A stretch of 51,520 nt of DNA from DASXYG01 sp036502625 (GTDB lineage: Bacteria > Actinomycetota > Actinomycetes > Streptosporangiales > Streptosporangiaceae). The notes under the pieces are model-generated. The model saw nothing but the letters and a program-made list of their open reading frames with translations. It was not told the origin of the DNA and did not search any database. The position numbers were made by a program, and so were the translations under genes. Shown here piece after piece: positions 26,964-35,213 of the stretch. The DNA lies in contig DASXYG010000020.1 of NCBI GenBank assembly GCA_036502625.1, positions 1 through 51,520 of the forward strand, read 5' to 3'. The first letter of the stretch is position 1, and each line of letters starts with the position of its first letter.

Positions 26964-27563
26964 GTGATCCGGTATATGGCCGCGCTGGTGACCGCCGCGA
27001 TCGCCGGGATGGCGGGGGTGTGGCTGGCGCTCGCACCGCTCGCGCTCGGCTACCCGGAGGACCGCGCGTACGGCTCCATCGCGGGGCGCATCGATCTGGG
27101 CACCGGGGGCGGGCTGTGCGCGGTGGCCGTGCTCACCGGGGTCGTGTGGGCGATCGCGTGGCGGCGCCGCCTGCGTACGGACGGGGTCCTGCCGCGGCGT
27201 ACGGCCCGCCCGGCCGTACGCGCGGTCCCGCCCGAGGAGGCGCAGACCCAGGTCATCCCGGTCCCCGAGGAACTCCGGACCACGCCCGGCGCGCCCGCGG
27301 CAGCGGCCCCGGGCCCTGCGCCCGTGCCGGGCACCGAGGGCCTGGCGTCCACGGTGACCACCGTCGCGGCGGAGCCCGAGCGAGCTGGTGCGGGGGTCGC
27401 GAGCGCCGAGGCCGCAGCGGTCTCGGGCGACGGCGGGCCGATGGACCTGCGGGCGCTGCTGGCGCCGCTGGTGGACGCGCTCGCGGAGGATACCGCGCGG
27501 GGCGGCGGCGAGCGGGGGTTCGCGGGGCGGCCCGCGTACGACTACGCGGAAGAGACCTGGTGA
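26964..27563 (+). CDS. two-helix membrane protein, SPW-like, with long soluble tail
   Basis: A 199-residue protein. The N-terminus has two membrane segments (about 4-26 and 45-64) separated by APLALGYPEDRAYGSIAGRI, a layout recalling SPW-repeat proteins. A Pro/Ala-rich tail follows, and a short conserved-looking helix, MDLRALLAPLVDALAED, appears near 160. GGGGGG at 26951-26956 is the ribosome binding site for the GTG at 26964. It is followed 13 bp later by a smaller relative. Function unknown. Confidence 0.65.
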   Translation: MIRYMAALVTAAIAGMAGVWLALAPLALGYPEDRAYGSIAGRIDLGTGGGLCAVAVLTGVVWAIAWRRRLRTDGVLPRRTARPAVRAVPPEEAQTQVIPVPEELRTTPGAPAAAAPGPAPVPGTEGLASTVTTVAAEPERAGAGVASAEAAAVSGDGGPMDLRALLAPLVDALAEDTARGGGERGFAGRPAYDYAEETW

Positions 27564-27576
27564 ACGGGGTGTACGG

Positions 27577-27825
27577 GTGAAGCGCACGGGGCTGGCCGGG
27601 ATCGCGGCGGTCTTCGCGATCGGGGTGTGGCTGTGCGCCGCGCCGTGGGCGTCGGGCCAGCAGCCGCGCGGCGCCGAGTGGACCGTGGCCACCCGCAATG
27701 ACGTGTGGCTCGGCGCGGCGCTCGCGCTGACCGGGTTCGCCGGGTTCTTCACGACCCTCGCGGGCCAGGTCCGCGAGCTGTACGCGGACGCACGCCGCCG
27801 CCCGGGCCGCGTCCAGGGCGGCTGA
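27577..27825 (+). CDS. small SPW-like membrane protein
   Basis: An 82-residue protein with two membrane helices: LAGIAAVFAIGVWLCAAPWA and VWLGAALALTGFAGFFTTLA. The APWASG turn after helix 1 and the RNDVWLGAAL entry to helix 2 mirror the layout of the protein encoded just upstream, so the two are probably ancient duplicates. GTG start, with a weak ribosome binding site (ACGGGG) in the 13-bp gap. Function unknown. Confidence 0.65.
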   Translation: MKRTGLAGIAAVFAIGVWLCAAPWASGQQPRGAEWTVATRNDVWLGAALALTGFAGFFTTLAGQVRELYADARRRPGRVQGG

Positions 27826-27882
27826 GCGGCGGGCCGTACAGGGCTGGTGATCTTCGGGAATGCCCATGCGGGGCGGGGCGAA

Positions 27883-27902
27883 GCGGGCATAATGCTGCCC
27901 GC
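27883..27902 (+). promoter_or_regulatory. palindrome over the lipoprotein gene -10
   Basis: GCGGGCA (27883-27889) and TGCCCGC (27896-27902) are perfect inverted 7-mers around TAATGC. The -10-like CATAAT (27888-27893) lies inside, so a bound dimer would block the promoter of the gene starting at 27923. Confidence 0.55.
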
Positions 27903-27922
27903 TTCGACATCCGGGAGACGCA

Positions 27923-28537
27923 GTGGCACAGGGGTTGGCGCGGTGGTCCGCCCGTACGGCCGGGGTGATCGCCGCGGTCGCCGCGTGTGCCGGGCTGGCC
28001 GGGTGCGGTGGTGGCGGGGCGAAGAACGCGGATGCCGGGAGCGGGGCCTCTGCCGGGTGTCCGCCCGCGGCCGTGGTGGGGAAGGCGTCCGGGCCCGCCG
28101 CGCCGGGGGTGGTCGTGCGGGCCGCGGCGCGCTACCTGGCCGTACGGGAGTCGTGGCTGGCGGCGTGCCGGCCGAGCAGCACCGCGTGGGCCGCGCAGGC
28201 GCGGCCGCTCATGACGTCCCGCGGGTGGAAGACGCACCCGCGGGACAAGGTCCGCGTCGGGCCGGTGCGGGCGGCGATCACCAGGAACCGCTGGAACGTC
28301 CGCGTGACGGTGGCGTGCATGGCGAACCGCGAGGCGGGGCGGGCGCGCGCTGACTGGCGTCCGCTGTTCTGCTCGCTCACGGACACCACGCTCGACCCCG
28401 CGGGCGCCGCGGTGCCCACGGGAAAGCTCCCCGGCGGCTGGCCGTTCGCCGGCGAGCAGAACCCCGTACCGCTGACCATGGTGAACCGCGGCGGCACCTG
28501 GCTCGTCGACCAGGACCTCACCGGCCTGGCCCAGTAG
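27923..28537 (+). CDS. predicted lipoprotein, function unknown
   Basis: A 204-residue exported protein with a lipoprotein signal peptide: hydrophobic segment 13-27 and lipobox LAGC (C28), then a Gly/Ala-rich spacer. The mature part has an Arg/Trp-rich N-terminal helix region (AARYLAVRESWLAACRP) and a beta-rich end (VPLTMVNRGGTWLVDQDLTG) resembling the last strands of NTF2/SnoaL-type or Mce-associated folds. Cys residues at about 46, 82, 131 and 149 could form disulfides. GGGAGA at 27911-27916 precedes the GTG start. Confidence 0.7.
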   Translation: MAQGLARWSARTAGVIAAVAACAGLAGCGGGGAKNADAGSGASAGCPPAAVVGKASGPAAPGVVVRAAARYLAVRESWLAACRPSSTAWAAQARPLMTSRGWKTHPRDKVRVGPVRAAITRNRWNVRVTVACMANREAGRARADWRPLFCSLTDTTLDPAGAAVPTGKLPGGWPFAGEQNPVPLTMVNRGGTWLVDQDLTGLAQ

Positions 28538-28543
28538 CGCGCT

Positions 28544-29377
28544 TCAGGAGGCCGTCTCCGTACGGGCCTCCGGCGGGGCGCCGGACGCCGTCGGGAGGTG
28601 GGCGGCGAGGGCGGCCCGGCCCGTGTCCGTGAGGCGGACGGCGCGCTGGGGCTGGCGGGCGCGGACCAGCCAGCCCGCGTCGAACCACGCGGTCGCGACG
28701 GCGGCGCCCAGGCGGCCGGCCAGGTGGTGGCGCTGCTCGGTCCAGTCGAGGCAGAAGCGGAGCAGGGGGCGGCGGGCCGCGGTGTCGGCGCGGAGGGCGG
28801 GGAGGTCGACGCCGAGGGCCGCGAAGACGGCGTCGGCGTTCGGGCCCGGTTCGTACGGGTGGGCAGGGAGCTGGGCGGACAGGGGGTCGCCCGGACGCCG
28901 CGCGGTGGACGGGTCGCCGTCGGTGGTGGCCAGGGCGCCCTCGTCGACCAGGGCCGCCGTGACGGCCGCGCCGAGGCGGCCGGCGAGGTGGTCGTAGCAG
29001 GTGCGGGCGGCGCGCATGGCCTGCGCGCGGGTGCCCTCGCGCAGCGACCGTACGGGACGGGTGGGGGACAGGCGGGCGAGCGCCTCGATGACGTCGGCGA
29101 CCATCGGCCCGGACAGCCGGTAGTAGCGGTTGCGGCCGGACCGCTCGACCTCCACGAGGCCCGCGGAGAGCAGCTTCGCGAGGTGGGCGCTCGCCCCCTG
29201 CGGGGTGAGGCCCGCCTCGGCGGCCAGCAGCGAGGCGGGCAGCGCGCGGCCGTCGGCCAGCGCGGTGAGCACGCGGGCGCGCGACGCGTCCGCGAACATG
29301 GTCGCGATCGGCGCGATGTCCGCGTCGCCCTGGCTCACCTGTGCGGCGGGTGCGATGTCCCTGACCTTTGCAGCCAT
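28544..29377 (-). CDS. ArsR-type winged-helix regulator
   Basis: A 277-residue regulator. The DNA-binding domain is at about 25-95: IATMFADASRARVLTALADG, LLAAEAGLTPQGASAHLAKL (recognition helix) and VEVERSGRNRYYRL (wing), an ArsR/HTH_20 arrangement. The extra C-terminal 180 residues repeat HLAGRLGAAVTAALVDEGAL and HLAGRLGAAVATAWFDAGWL at about 130 and 217, an internal duplication of the effector part. The true start is the ATG at 29377; the longer frame overlaps the divergent MFS start. It is probably the regulator of that transporter. Confidence 0.85.
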   Translation of the reverse strand: MAAKVRDIAPAAQVSQGDADIAPIATMFADASRARVLTALADGRALPASLLAAEAGLTPQGASAHLAKLLSAGLVEVERSGRNRYYRLSGPMVADVIEALARLSPTRPVRSLREGTRAQAMRAARTCYDHLAGRLGAAVTAALVDEGALATTDGDPSTARRPGDPLSAQLPAHPYEPGPNADAVFAALGVDLPALRADTAARRPLLRFCLDWTEQRHHLAGRLGAAVATAWFDAGWLVRARQPQRAVRLTDTGRAALAAHLPTASGAPPEARTETAS

Positions 29378-29442
29378 GTCCCCAGGATGCCTCAGGGACG
29401 TTTCCGTACGGGTGGAACCATCCCGGGGGGAGCCTGGGACGC
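29378..29442. promoter_or_regulatory. divergent ArsR/MFS control region
   Basis: 65 bp between divergent starts. GTTTCC (29400-29405) and GGAAC (29413-29417) form an imperfect inverted repeat, and CCCAGG (from 29381) and CCTGGG (from 29434) form an outer one. CATCCT on the minus strand, 6 nt before the ArsR ATG, may be its -10. Confidence 0.45.
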
Positions 29443-30843
29443 GTGACGACATCGACGGGAGCGGCGCCGCTGACGCAGGGCGAGCGCACGCGGCGCGGCA
29501 TCGTGCTGGTGGTCATGTGCGCGGGGATGTTCCTGATCCTCCTGGACGTGACCATCGTGAACGTGGCGCTCCCGAGCATCGGGACGGGCCTCGGCGCGGG
29601 TGTGTCGGACCTCCAGTGGGTGGTGGACGCGTACGGCGTGGCGATCGCCGCGCTGCTGATCGCCGGCGGCGCGGTGGGGGACCGGCGCGGCCACCGGGGC
29701 GTGGTGGTCGCGGGGCTGGCGGTCTTCGGGTGCGCGTCGCTGGCGTGCGGGCTCGCGCCCGGCGTGGCGGTGCTGGTGGCGGCGCGGGTCGTGCAGGGGG
29801 TGGGCGCGGCGCTGCTGCTGCCGGGGACGCTGGCGATCATCACGCGGGCGTTCCCCGAGCCGCGGGAGCGCGCGCGTGCGGTCGGGGTGTGGGCGGCCTC
29901 GGCGTCGCTGGCGCTGCCCGGCGGGCCGCTCGTCGGCGGCGCGCTGACGTCCTGGCTGGGCTGGCGCGCGGTGTTCGTGGTGAACGCGCCGGTCGTGGCG
30001 GTCGCGATCGCGGCGACGCTGCGGTGGGTGGCGCGCGACCGCCCGGCGGTGGCCGCGCGGGTGGACGTGCGCGGCGCGGTGCTCGCCGCCGTGACGCTCG
30101 GCTCGGTGGTGTTCGCGGTGATCACCGCCGGGCGTACGGACGGGCTCTCCGTGGTCGTGCTGGTCGCGGCGGGGGTCGCCGTTGTCGCGCTGGCCGGGTT
30201 CGTGGTCGTGGAGCGGCGGGTGGCGGATCCGATGCTGCCGTTCGGGCTGCTGCGGGTGCGGGCGTTCGTCGGGGCGAACCTCGTGGCCGCGTCGATGAAC
30301 ACGGTCGGGCAGGGCGTGCCGTTCGTGCTGACGCTGTACCTCCAGCGGGTGCTGCACTACTCGCCGGTGCTCGCGGGCCTGGCGGCGCTGCCGATGTTCG
30401 CGCCGCTCGTGCTGTTGTCCCCGGTCAGCGGGCGGCTGACGGCGCGGTTCGGGGCGCGGGTGCCGATGGCGGCGGGGCTGCTGCTCGGCGCGGCCGGCAT
30501 GGCGACGCTGCTCGGCCTGCCGCCGGGCGCCGCGTACGGGGACCTCGTCCTGGCGCTGCTCGGGCTCGGCGTCGGCATGGGGCTGCTGACGGCCGCGGTC
30601 GTGACGGCCGCGATGTCGTCCGTGCCGTCAGGGAAGTCGGGGCTGGCCAGCGGCGTGAACAACACCGCGCGGCAGGCGGCGGGCGCGATCGGCGTGGCGG
30701 TCTTCGGCGCGGTCGCGGGCGATCCGGCGTCCGCGGGCTTCCTCGGCGGCCTGCACCGCGTCGCGTTGATCAGCATGGTCCTCTGGACGGCCGCCGCCGC
30801 GCTCACCGTCTGGACCGTCCGAACCGCCCGTGACCGGCCATGA
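29443..30843 (+). CDS. MFS transporter, DHA2 family
   Basis: A 466-residue drug:H+ antiporter-like protein with about 14 helices. Helix 1 has LLDVTIVNVALPSIGTGLG, the 2-3 loop has GDRRGHRGVVVAG, motif C is GVWAASASLALPGGPLVGG and helix 5 ends in WRAVFVVNAP, all typical of the EmrB/QacA subfamily. A late GLASGVNNTARQAAGAIGVA is also diagnostic. The GTG at 29443 follows GGGGGGAG at about 29425-29432. It is divergent from the ArsR-type gene. Substrate unknown; export of a toxic compound or secondary metabolite is likely. Confidence 0.88.
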   Translation: MTTSTGAAPLTQGERTRRGIVLVVMCAGMFLILLDVTIVNVALPSIGTGLGAGVSDLQWVVDAYGVAIAALLIAGGAVGDRRGHRGVVVAGLAVFGCASLACGLAPGVAVLVAARVVQGVGAALLLPGTLAIITRAFPEPRERARAVGVWAASASLALPGGPLVGGALTSWLGWRAVFVVNAPVVAVAIAATLRWVARDRPAVAARVDVRGAVLAAVTLGSVVFAVITAGRTDGLSVVVLVAAGVAVVALAGFVVVERRVADPMLPFGLLRVRAFVGANLVAASMNTVGQGVPFVLTLYLQRVLHYSPVLAGLAALPMFAPLVLLSPVSGRLTARFGARVPMAAGLLLGAAGMATLLGLPPGAAYGDLVLALLGLGVGMGLLTAAVVTAAMSSVPSGKSGLASGVNNTARQAAGAIGVAVFGAVAGDPASAGFLGGLHRVALISMVLWTAAAALTVWTVRTARDRP

Positions 30844-30904
30844 TGCGGCGTACGCCGGATTTAGGACGGTTCCACGCCCCGTAGCGCGACGATTCCTGCG
30901 AAAG

Positions 30905-30910
30905 TAGGGT
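30905..30910 (+). promoter_or_regulatory. -10 element, AfsR-like TPR gene
   Basis: TAGGGT lies 8 nt before the ATG at 30919, and no ribosome binding site precedes that ATG, which suggests leaderless transcription. Confidence 0.45.
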
Positions 30911-30918
30911 GTGCGCGA

Positions 30919-32289
30919 ATGATTACGGGCTGCGGGAAAGGGTGGGCGCCGGTGAAGGTGTGCGGCGATGCGGCCGATCGTCGGCTGAGCGCGTCCGCCG
31001 CGTCCGGGCTGCGCGTCCTCGGCCGCCACCCCGGCACGCCCGTGACGATCCGCCCCGACGCGGCCGCCGCCCTGCTCGACGCCTCGGTGCCCGAAGCCGT
31101 GCGCGTCCTCAACGAGCTGACCGGCACGGGCCGCGCGTGGCTGGTCCCCGCCGCCGACGACGGCCCCGTGCGCTACACGATCCCCGAAGAGGTGCTGCGC
31201 GCCGCGCGGGACGACGACGCCGAGGCGTCCACGGAGGCCGAGCGCGAGCGGTCGGCGCGCCGGCTCACCGAGTGGTACCTCCACGGCGCCGTCCGCGCCG
31301 ACCGCGCGGTCAACGCCTACCGCAAGCGCTTCGGCCCGCTCTACCGCGACGCCCAGGTCGGCGCGCCCGCGAGCGGCGGCTGGAGCGGCGTGTCCGCGGG
31401 GCTCGACTGGCTGGAGTCCGAGCGGCACAACCTGCGCACCTGCGTCGAGTACGCCGGCGCGCAGGGCTGGCACGACCTCGCCTGGCAGCTCTGCGAGGCG
31501 CTCTACGGGCTGTACGTCACGCGCCGCCACTACGACGACTGGATCGCCACCCACACCGTGGGCCTGGCCGCCGCCACCGCGCTCGGCGACCCGGCCGCGC
31601 AGTACCAGCTCGCCGCGCAGCTCGGCTACGCGCACATCGAGCAGCGCGACTTCGCCCGCGCCCAGCCCGTCCTGGAGAACGCGCTGCGCGCCGCGCGCGC
31701 CACCCGGCTGCACGTCCACGAGGCCGCGGCGCTCGAGGCGCTGGGCGGCGCGCGGCTGGCCTCCGGCGAGTACCCCGCGGCGATCACGTACCTCACGCAG
31801 GCCCGCGCGCTGTACACCGTGATCGACTCCGCGCACGGCATGGCCCGCACGTCCTACGACATCGGCCGCGCCCGGGTGTGGCTCGGCGCGTACGCCGGGG
31901 CCGTCGCGCAGTTCCGCTCCGCGCACGCCCTGTTCGGCCGCGTCGGCGACATCACCGACCAGGCGCGCGTCCTGATCAGTACGGGCGAGGCGCTGATGCT
32001 GTCCGGCGAGCCCGGCGAGGCGCGCCGCCCGCTGGCGCAGGCCAGGAAGATCATGGCGCGGCAGGGCCGCCGCTTCCACGAGGCCGTCGCGCTGGACCTC
32101 CTCGGCACCGCGGCGCAGCGCTGCGGCGACGTCAACGCCGCACGCGCCTTCCTCACCGAGGCCATCGCCGGCTACGCGCGTACGGGCAGCGCCCGCGCGG
32201 GCGCGCTGCGCGACCGCCTGGCCGCGATGCCGCCGCCGGAGGCGGCCGCCGGCGCCGTACCAACGGCGGAGCCGCAGCCGCAGCCCTGA
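30919..32289 (+). CDS. AfsR/STAND-like C-terminal protein: winged helix plus TPRs, no ATPase
   Basis: A 456-residue protein. About residues 25-125 resemble the winged-helix region that follows the NB-ARC ATPase in AfsR-type SARP/STAND regulators: RVLGRHPGTPVTIRPDAAAA, LLDASVPEAVRVLNELTGTG, VRYTIPEEVLRAAR and RRLTEWYLHGAVRADRAVN. FGPLYRD and AGLDWLESERHNLRTCVEYA follow, the standard junction to the TPR array. At least five TPR units fill about 165-430 (for example AAALEALGGARLASGEYPAA). Neither the Walker A/B nucleotide site nor an N-terminal SARP domain is present upstream in this window. This could be a partner or decoy of a full-length regulator, or the remnant of one. It precedes the ABC/two-component operon but has its own promoter. 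Confidence 0.8.
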   Translation: MITGCGKGWAPVKVCGDAADRRLSASAASGLRVLGRHPGTPVTIRPDAAAALLDASVPEAVRVLNELTGTGRAWLVPAADDGPVRYTIPEEVLRAARDDDAEASTEAERERSARRLTEWYLHGAVRADRAVNAYRKRFGPLYRDAQVGAPASGGWSGVSAGLDWLESERHNLRTCVEYAGAQGWHDLAWQLCEALYGLYVTRRHYDDWIATHTVGLAAATALGDPAAQYQLAAQLGYAHIEQRDFARAQPVLENALRAARATRLHVHEAAALEALGGARLASGEYPAAITYLTQARALYTVIDSAHGMARTSYDIGRARVWLGAYAGAVAQFRSAHALFGRVGDITDQARVLISTGEALMLSGEPGEARRPLAQARKIMARQGRRFHEAVALDLLGTAAQRCGDVNAARAFLTEAIAGYARTGSARAGALRDRLAAMPPPEAAAGAVPTAEPQPQP

Positions 32290-32357
32290 CCCGGCATAGG
32301 ACTTTTGTACTGCCCAGGTCCCGACCGATGGATCTGCCGCCGCGAACCGCCGATCCG

Positions 32358-32363
32358 TAGCGT
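32358..32363 (+). promoter_or_regulatory. -10 element, leaderless ABC operon
   Basis: TAGCGT is followed after 7 nt by the ATG at 32371; no ribosome binding site is visible. This would drive the four-gene ABC and two-component operon. Confidence 0.6.
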
Positions 32364-32370
32364 TTCGGGC

Positions 32371-33285
32371 ATGGCAGAGACCACCATCGCGGCCGTTTTC
32401 AGCGGCGTCGTGAAGACCTTCGGCGCCGTACGCGCGGTCGACGGGCTCGACCTCACCATCACCGCCGGTGAGACCGTCGCCCTGCTCGGCCCCAACGGCG
32501 CCGGCAAGTCCACCAGCATCGGCATGCTCCTCGGCCTGTTCCCGCCGGACGACGGCCGGATCACGCTGTTCGGCACCGACGTGCCCACCGCCGTACGGCA
32601 GGGCCGGGTCGGCGCGATGCTCCAGGAGGCGAAGCTGCCGACCAACACGCGCGTCGGCGAGCTCGTCGACTTCGTGCGCGCCGTCTACCCCGACCCGCTG
32701 CCGCGCGCCGACGTCCTCGCCACGGCCGGGCTCACCGACCTGGCCGACCGGCCCGTGGACCGGCTGTCCGGCGGGCAGGCGCAGCGTGTGCGGTTCGCGC
32801 TGGCCTTCGCCGGCGGCCCGGACCTCCTGGTGCTCGACGAGCCCACCGCGGCGCTCGACGTCGAGGCGCGCCGCGAGTTCTGGGCGGCCATGCGCTCCTA
32901 CGCCGACCGCGGCCACACCGTGCTGTTCTCCACGCACTACCTGGAGGAGGCCGACGACAACGCCGACCACGTGGTGGTGATCGACGGCGGGCGGCTGCGC
33001 GCGTACGGCACGCCCGAGGAGATCAAGCAGACCGTCGCCGGCCGTACGGTCGCCATCGACCTCGACGGGCGCGGCGCGGCCGGTCTTGAGACCCTGCCCG
33101 GCGTCGTGGCCGTCACCGTGCGCGGCGACCGCGCCTGGCTGCGCAGCAAGGACGCCGACGCCACCGTGGTCGCCCTCGTCCGCGAGCGCGGCGGCGTCAC
33201 CAACCTGGAGGTGGCGGGCGCCGGCCTCGAAGAGGCGTTCCTCGCCCTCACCGAAACCCCCGACCTGGAAGGCAGCCCGGCATGA
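32371..33285 (+). CDS. ABC-2 type transporter ATP-binding protein
   Basis: A 304-residue ATPase of a DrrA/CcmA-like export system. Walker A is GPNGAGKST (40-48), the Q-loop is MLQEAKL, the signature is LSGGQAQRV (132-140), Walker B is LLVLDEPTAALD (152-163), and the switch His lies in LFSTHYLEEAD. After about 215 there is a C-terminal extension (AIDLDGRGAAGLETLPG, VTNLEVAGAGLEEAFLALT) typical of drug or bacteriocin exporters. Its stop overlaps the permease start (ATGA). In Bacillus the DesK/DesR neighbours of similar ABC pairs tune lipid or antibiotic responses. Confidence 0.93.
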   Translation: MAETTIAAVFSGVVKTFGAVRAVDGLDLTITAGETVALLGPNGAGKSTSIGMLLGLFPPDDGRITLFGTDVPTAVRQGRVGAMLQEAKLPTNTRVGELVDFVRAVYPDPLPRADVLATAGLTDLADRPVDRLSGGQAQRVRFALAFAGGPDLLVLDEPTAALDVEARREFWAAMRSYADRGHTVLFSTHYLEEADDNADHVVVIDGGRLRAYGTPEEIKQTVAGRTVAIDLDGRGAAGLETLPGVVAVTVRGDRAWLRSKDADATVVALVRERGGVTNLEVAGAGLEEAFLALTETPDLEGSPA

Positions 33286-34028
33286 CCGCCGTCGCGATGA
33301 CCACCGGATACCTGCGCCTGGAGCTGCGGAGGCTGCGCCGCGACCGCGGCTACCTCATCGGCAGCGTCATCATGCCGCTGGTGATGTACCTGCTGTTCAC
33401 CAACCTGGGCTCGCTGACCGGCGAGCAGAAGGGCGTCGCCGCGACGTACTCCATGATCAGCATGGCGGCGTTCGGCGCGATCGGCGCCGTGCTCAACAAC
33501 GGCGGCCAGATCGTCGAGGAGCGCACCAGCGGCTGGCTGCGGCAACTGCGCACCACCCCGATGCCGCCGCTGCGGGTCGTGGCCGTGCGGGCGGCCTCCG
33601 GCATGCTGGTCGCGCTGCCCGCCATCGTCGCCGTCTGCCTCGCCGGCGTGCTCGTCAACGGGGTCAGCCTGGACGCCTCGCAGTGGGTGCGCATCCTGAT
33701 CCTGCTGTGGCTCGGCGTGATCCCGTTCGCGCTGCTCGGCCTGGCCATCGGCCACATCGCGACGGCCCGCACGCTGCCCGTCATGAACATGCTGTCCTAC
33801 CTGGGGCTGGCCATCCTCGGCGGCCTGTGGATCCCGCTTGACGTGTTCCCCGCGCCGCTGCGCGCCATCGGGCGGCTCATGCCCACGCACGGCTACGGCG
33901 ACCTGTCCTGGCGCATCGCGTTCGGGCAGTCCATGTCCGTCGGCGACATCGCGGTGCTCGGCGCCTGGCTGGTGGTGTTCGGCGCGCTCGCCGCGTTCGC
34001 CTACCGCCGCGCCGGGCGTACGACCTGA
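33282..34028 (+). CDS. ABC-2 type transporter permease
   Basis: A 248-residue membrane subunit with six hydrophobic segments (about 25-40, 58-76, 110-130, 143-163, 172-192, 222-240). The motifs GQIVEERTSGWLRQLRTTPM and MPTHGYGDLSWRI, and the segment SYLGLAILGGLWIPLDVFP, are standard for ABC2_membrane proteins. Translation is coupled to the ATPase through a 4-bp overlap. The export substrate is unknown. Confidence 0.92.
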   Translation: MTAVAMTTGYLRLELRRLRRDRGYLIGSVIMPLVMYLLFTNLGSLTGEQKGVAATYSMISMAAFGAIGAVLNNGGQIVEERTSGWLRQLRTTPMPPLRVVAVRAASGMLVALPAIVAVCLAGVLVNGVSLDASQWVRILILLWLGVIPFALLGLAIGHIATARTLPVMNMLSYLGLAILGGLWIPLDVFPAPLRAIGRLMPTHGYGDLSWRIAFGQSMSVGDIAVLGAWLVVFGALAAFAYRRAGRTT

Positions 34029-34064
34029 CCCCGCGTTCGGGTTGAATGAGGCCGTGATGCGCGC

Positions 34065-35213
34065 ATGACCACGACCACACCACCCGGCCGGGCGGCCGCG
34101 GAGCCGCCCGGCCCGCGGCCGTCCGGGGCCACGCTGGACGCCGGCGCCCTGATCTTCTGGCTCGTCATCATGGGCGGCGCGGTGTTCGACATCGCGCGCG
34201 GCCGGGCGCACCCCGTCTGGCTCGCCGTCCTCGCCCTGGTGTCGTTCGTCGCGCTGTACGTCGCGACCGCGCTGTCGACCCGGCGCCCCGGGCTCTCGCC
34301 GTACGTCCGCTACGGGCTGCTCGCCGCGCTGGCCGTCGTCTCCATCGCGTACGTCCTGCGGTTCGGCCACAACGCCACCGAGTCGCTGACCCTGCTGGCC
34401 ATGGCCGCGGGCGCGGTGCTGCCGCTGGTCGTGCCCGCGGTGGCCGGTGTGGGGCTGTGCACGATGATGGCGCTGTTCATCGGGTTGTCCGGCGACTCCA
34501 GCAGCGTGTCGGGGCTGGTGTCGGGCACGGCCACCGCCGGCATCGTCATCGTCGTGCTGCGGCGGCTGTTCACCACGATCAACGAGCTGCGCGCCACCCG
34601 CGAGGAGCTGGCCCACGCCGCGGTGTCGCGCGAGCGGCTGCGGTTCGCCCGCGACCTGCACGACCTCCTCGGCCACACGCTGTCGCTGATCGTCGTGAAG
34701 GGCGAGATCGTGCAGCGGCTGGCCGTCCGCGACCCCGAGGCCGCCGCCGCGCAGGCCGGCGACATCATCGGCATCGGCCGCGCCGCGCTCGGCGAGGTCC
34801 GCGAGGCGGTCAGCGGCTACCGTACGCGCGGCGTGTCGGCCGAGCTCGACGACGCCCGCATCGCGCTTGACGACGCGGGCGTGGAGGCCGTGATCACCCG
34901 CAGCGGCCCGCCCCCGTCCGCCGACGCCGACCTGCTGTTCGGGTGGGTCGTCCGCGAGGCCGTGACCAACGTGATCCGCCACGCCGCGGCGCACCGCTGC
35001 CGCATCGACGTCACCGGCGACGCCGCGGCCGTACGGCTGACCGTCACCGACGACGGCCGCGGCGCGCCCGGCGGCGTCACCAGCGGCAACGGCCTCACCG
35101 GGCTGGCCGAGCGTATGGCCGCGGCCGGGGGCGCGCTGCGCGCGGAGCCCGGGCGGCGCGGCGGCTTCACCGTCACCGCTACCCTTCCCGTCGAAGGGGA
35201 GGCGGGCGCATGA
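34065..35213 (+). CDS. DesK/NarX-type sensor histidine kinase
   Basis: A 382-residue membrane kinase. Five or so membrane helices cover about 25-170. The HisKA_3 phosphoacceptor is FARDLHDLLGHTLSLI with H199. The ATPase domain shows EAVTNVIRHAAAHRC (N-box), TDDGRGAPGG and NGLTGLAERMAAAGG (G-boxes). There is no extracytoplasmic sensing domain, so the signal is probably sensed in the membrane, as in DesK. The gene follows the permease after 36 bp and overlaps the response regulator by 4 bp. Confidence 0.93.
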   Translation: MTTTTPPGRAAAEPPGPRPSGATLDAGALIFWLVIMGGAVFDIARGRAHPVWLAVLALVSFVALYVATALSTRRPGLSPYVRYGLLAALAVVSIAYVLRFGHNATESLTLLAMAAGAVLPLVVPAVAGVGLCTMMALFIGLSGDSSSVSGLVSGTATAGIVIVVLRRLFTTINELRATREELAHAAVSRERLRFARDLHDLLGHTLSLIVVKGEIVQRLAVRDPEAAAAQAGDIIGIGRAALGEVREAVSGYRTRGVSAELDDARIALDDAGVEAVITRSGPPPSADADLLFGWVVREAVTNVIRHAAAHRCRIDVTGDAAAVRLTVTDDGRGAPGGVTSGNGLTGLAERMAAAGGALRAEPGRRGGFTVTATLPVEGEAGA

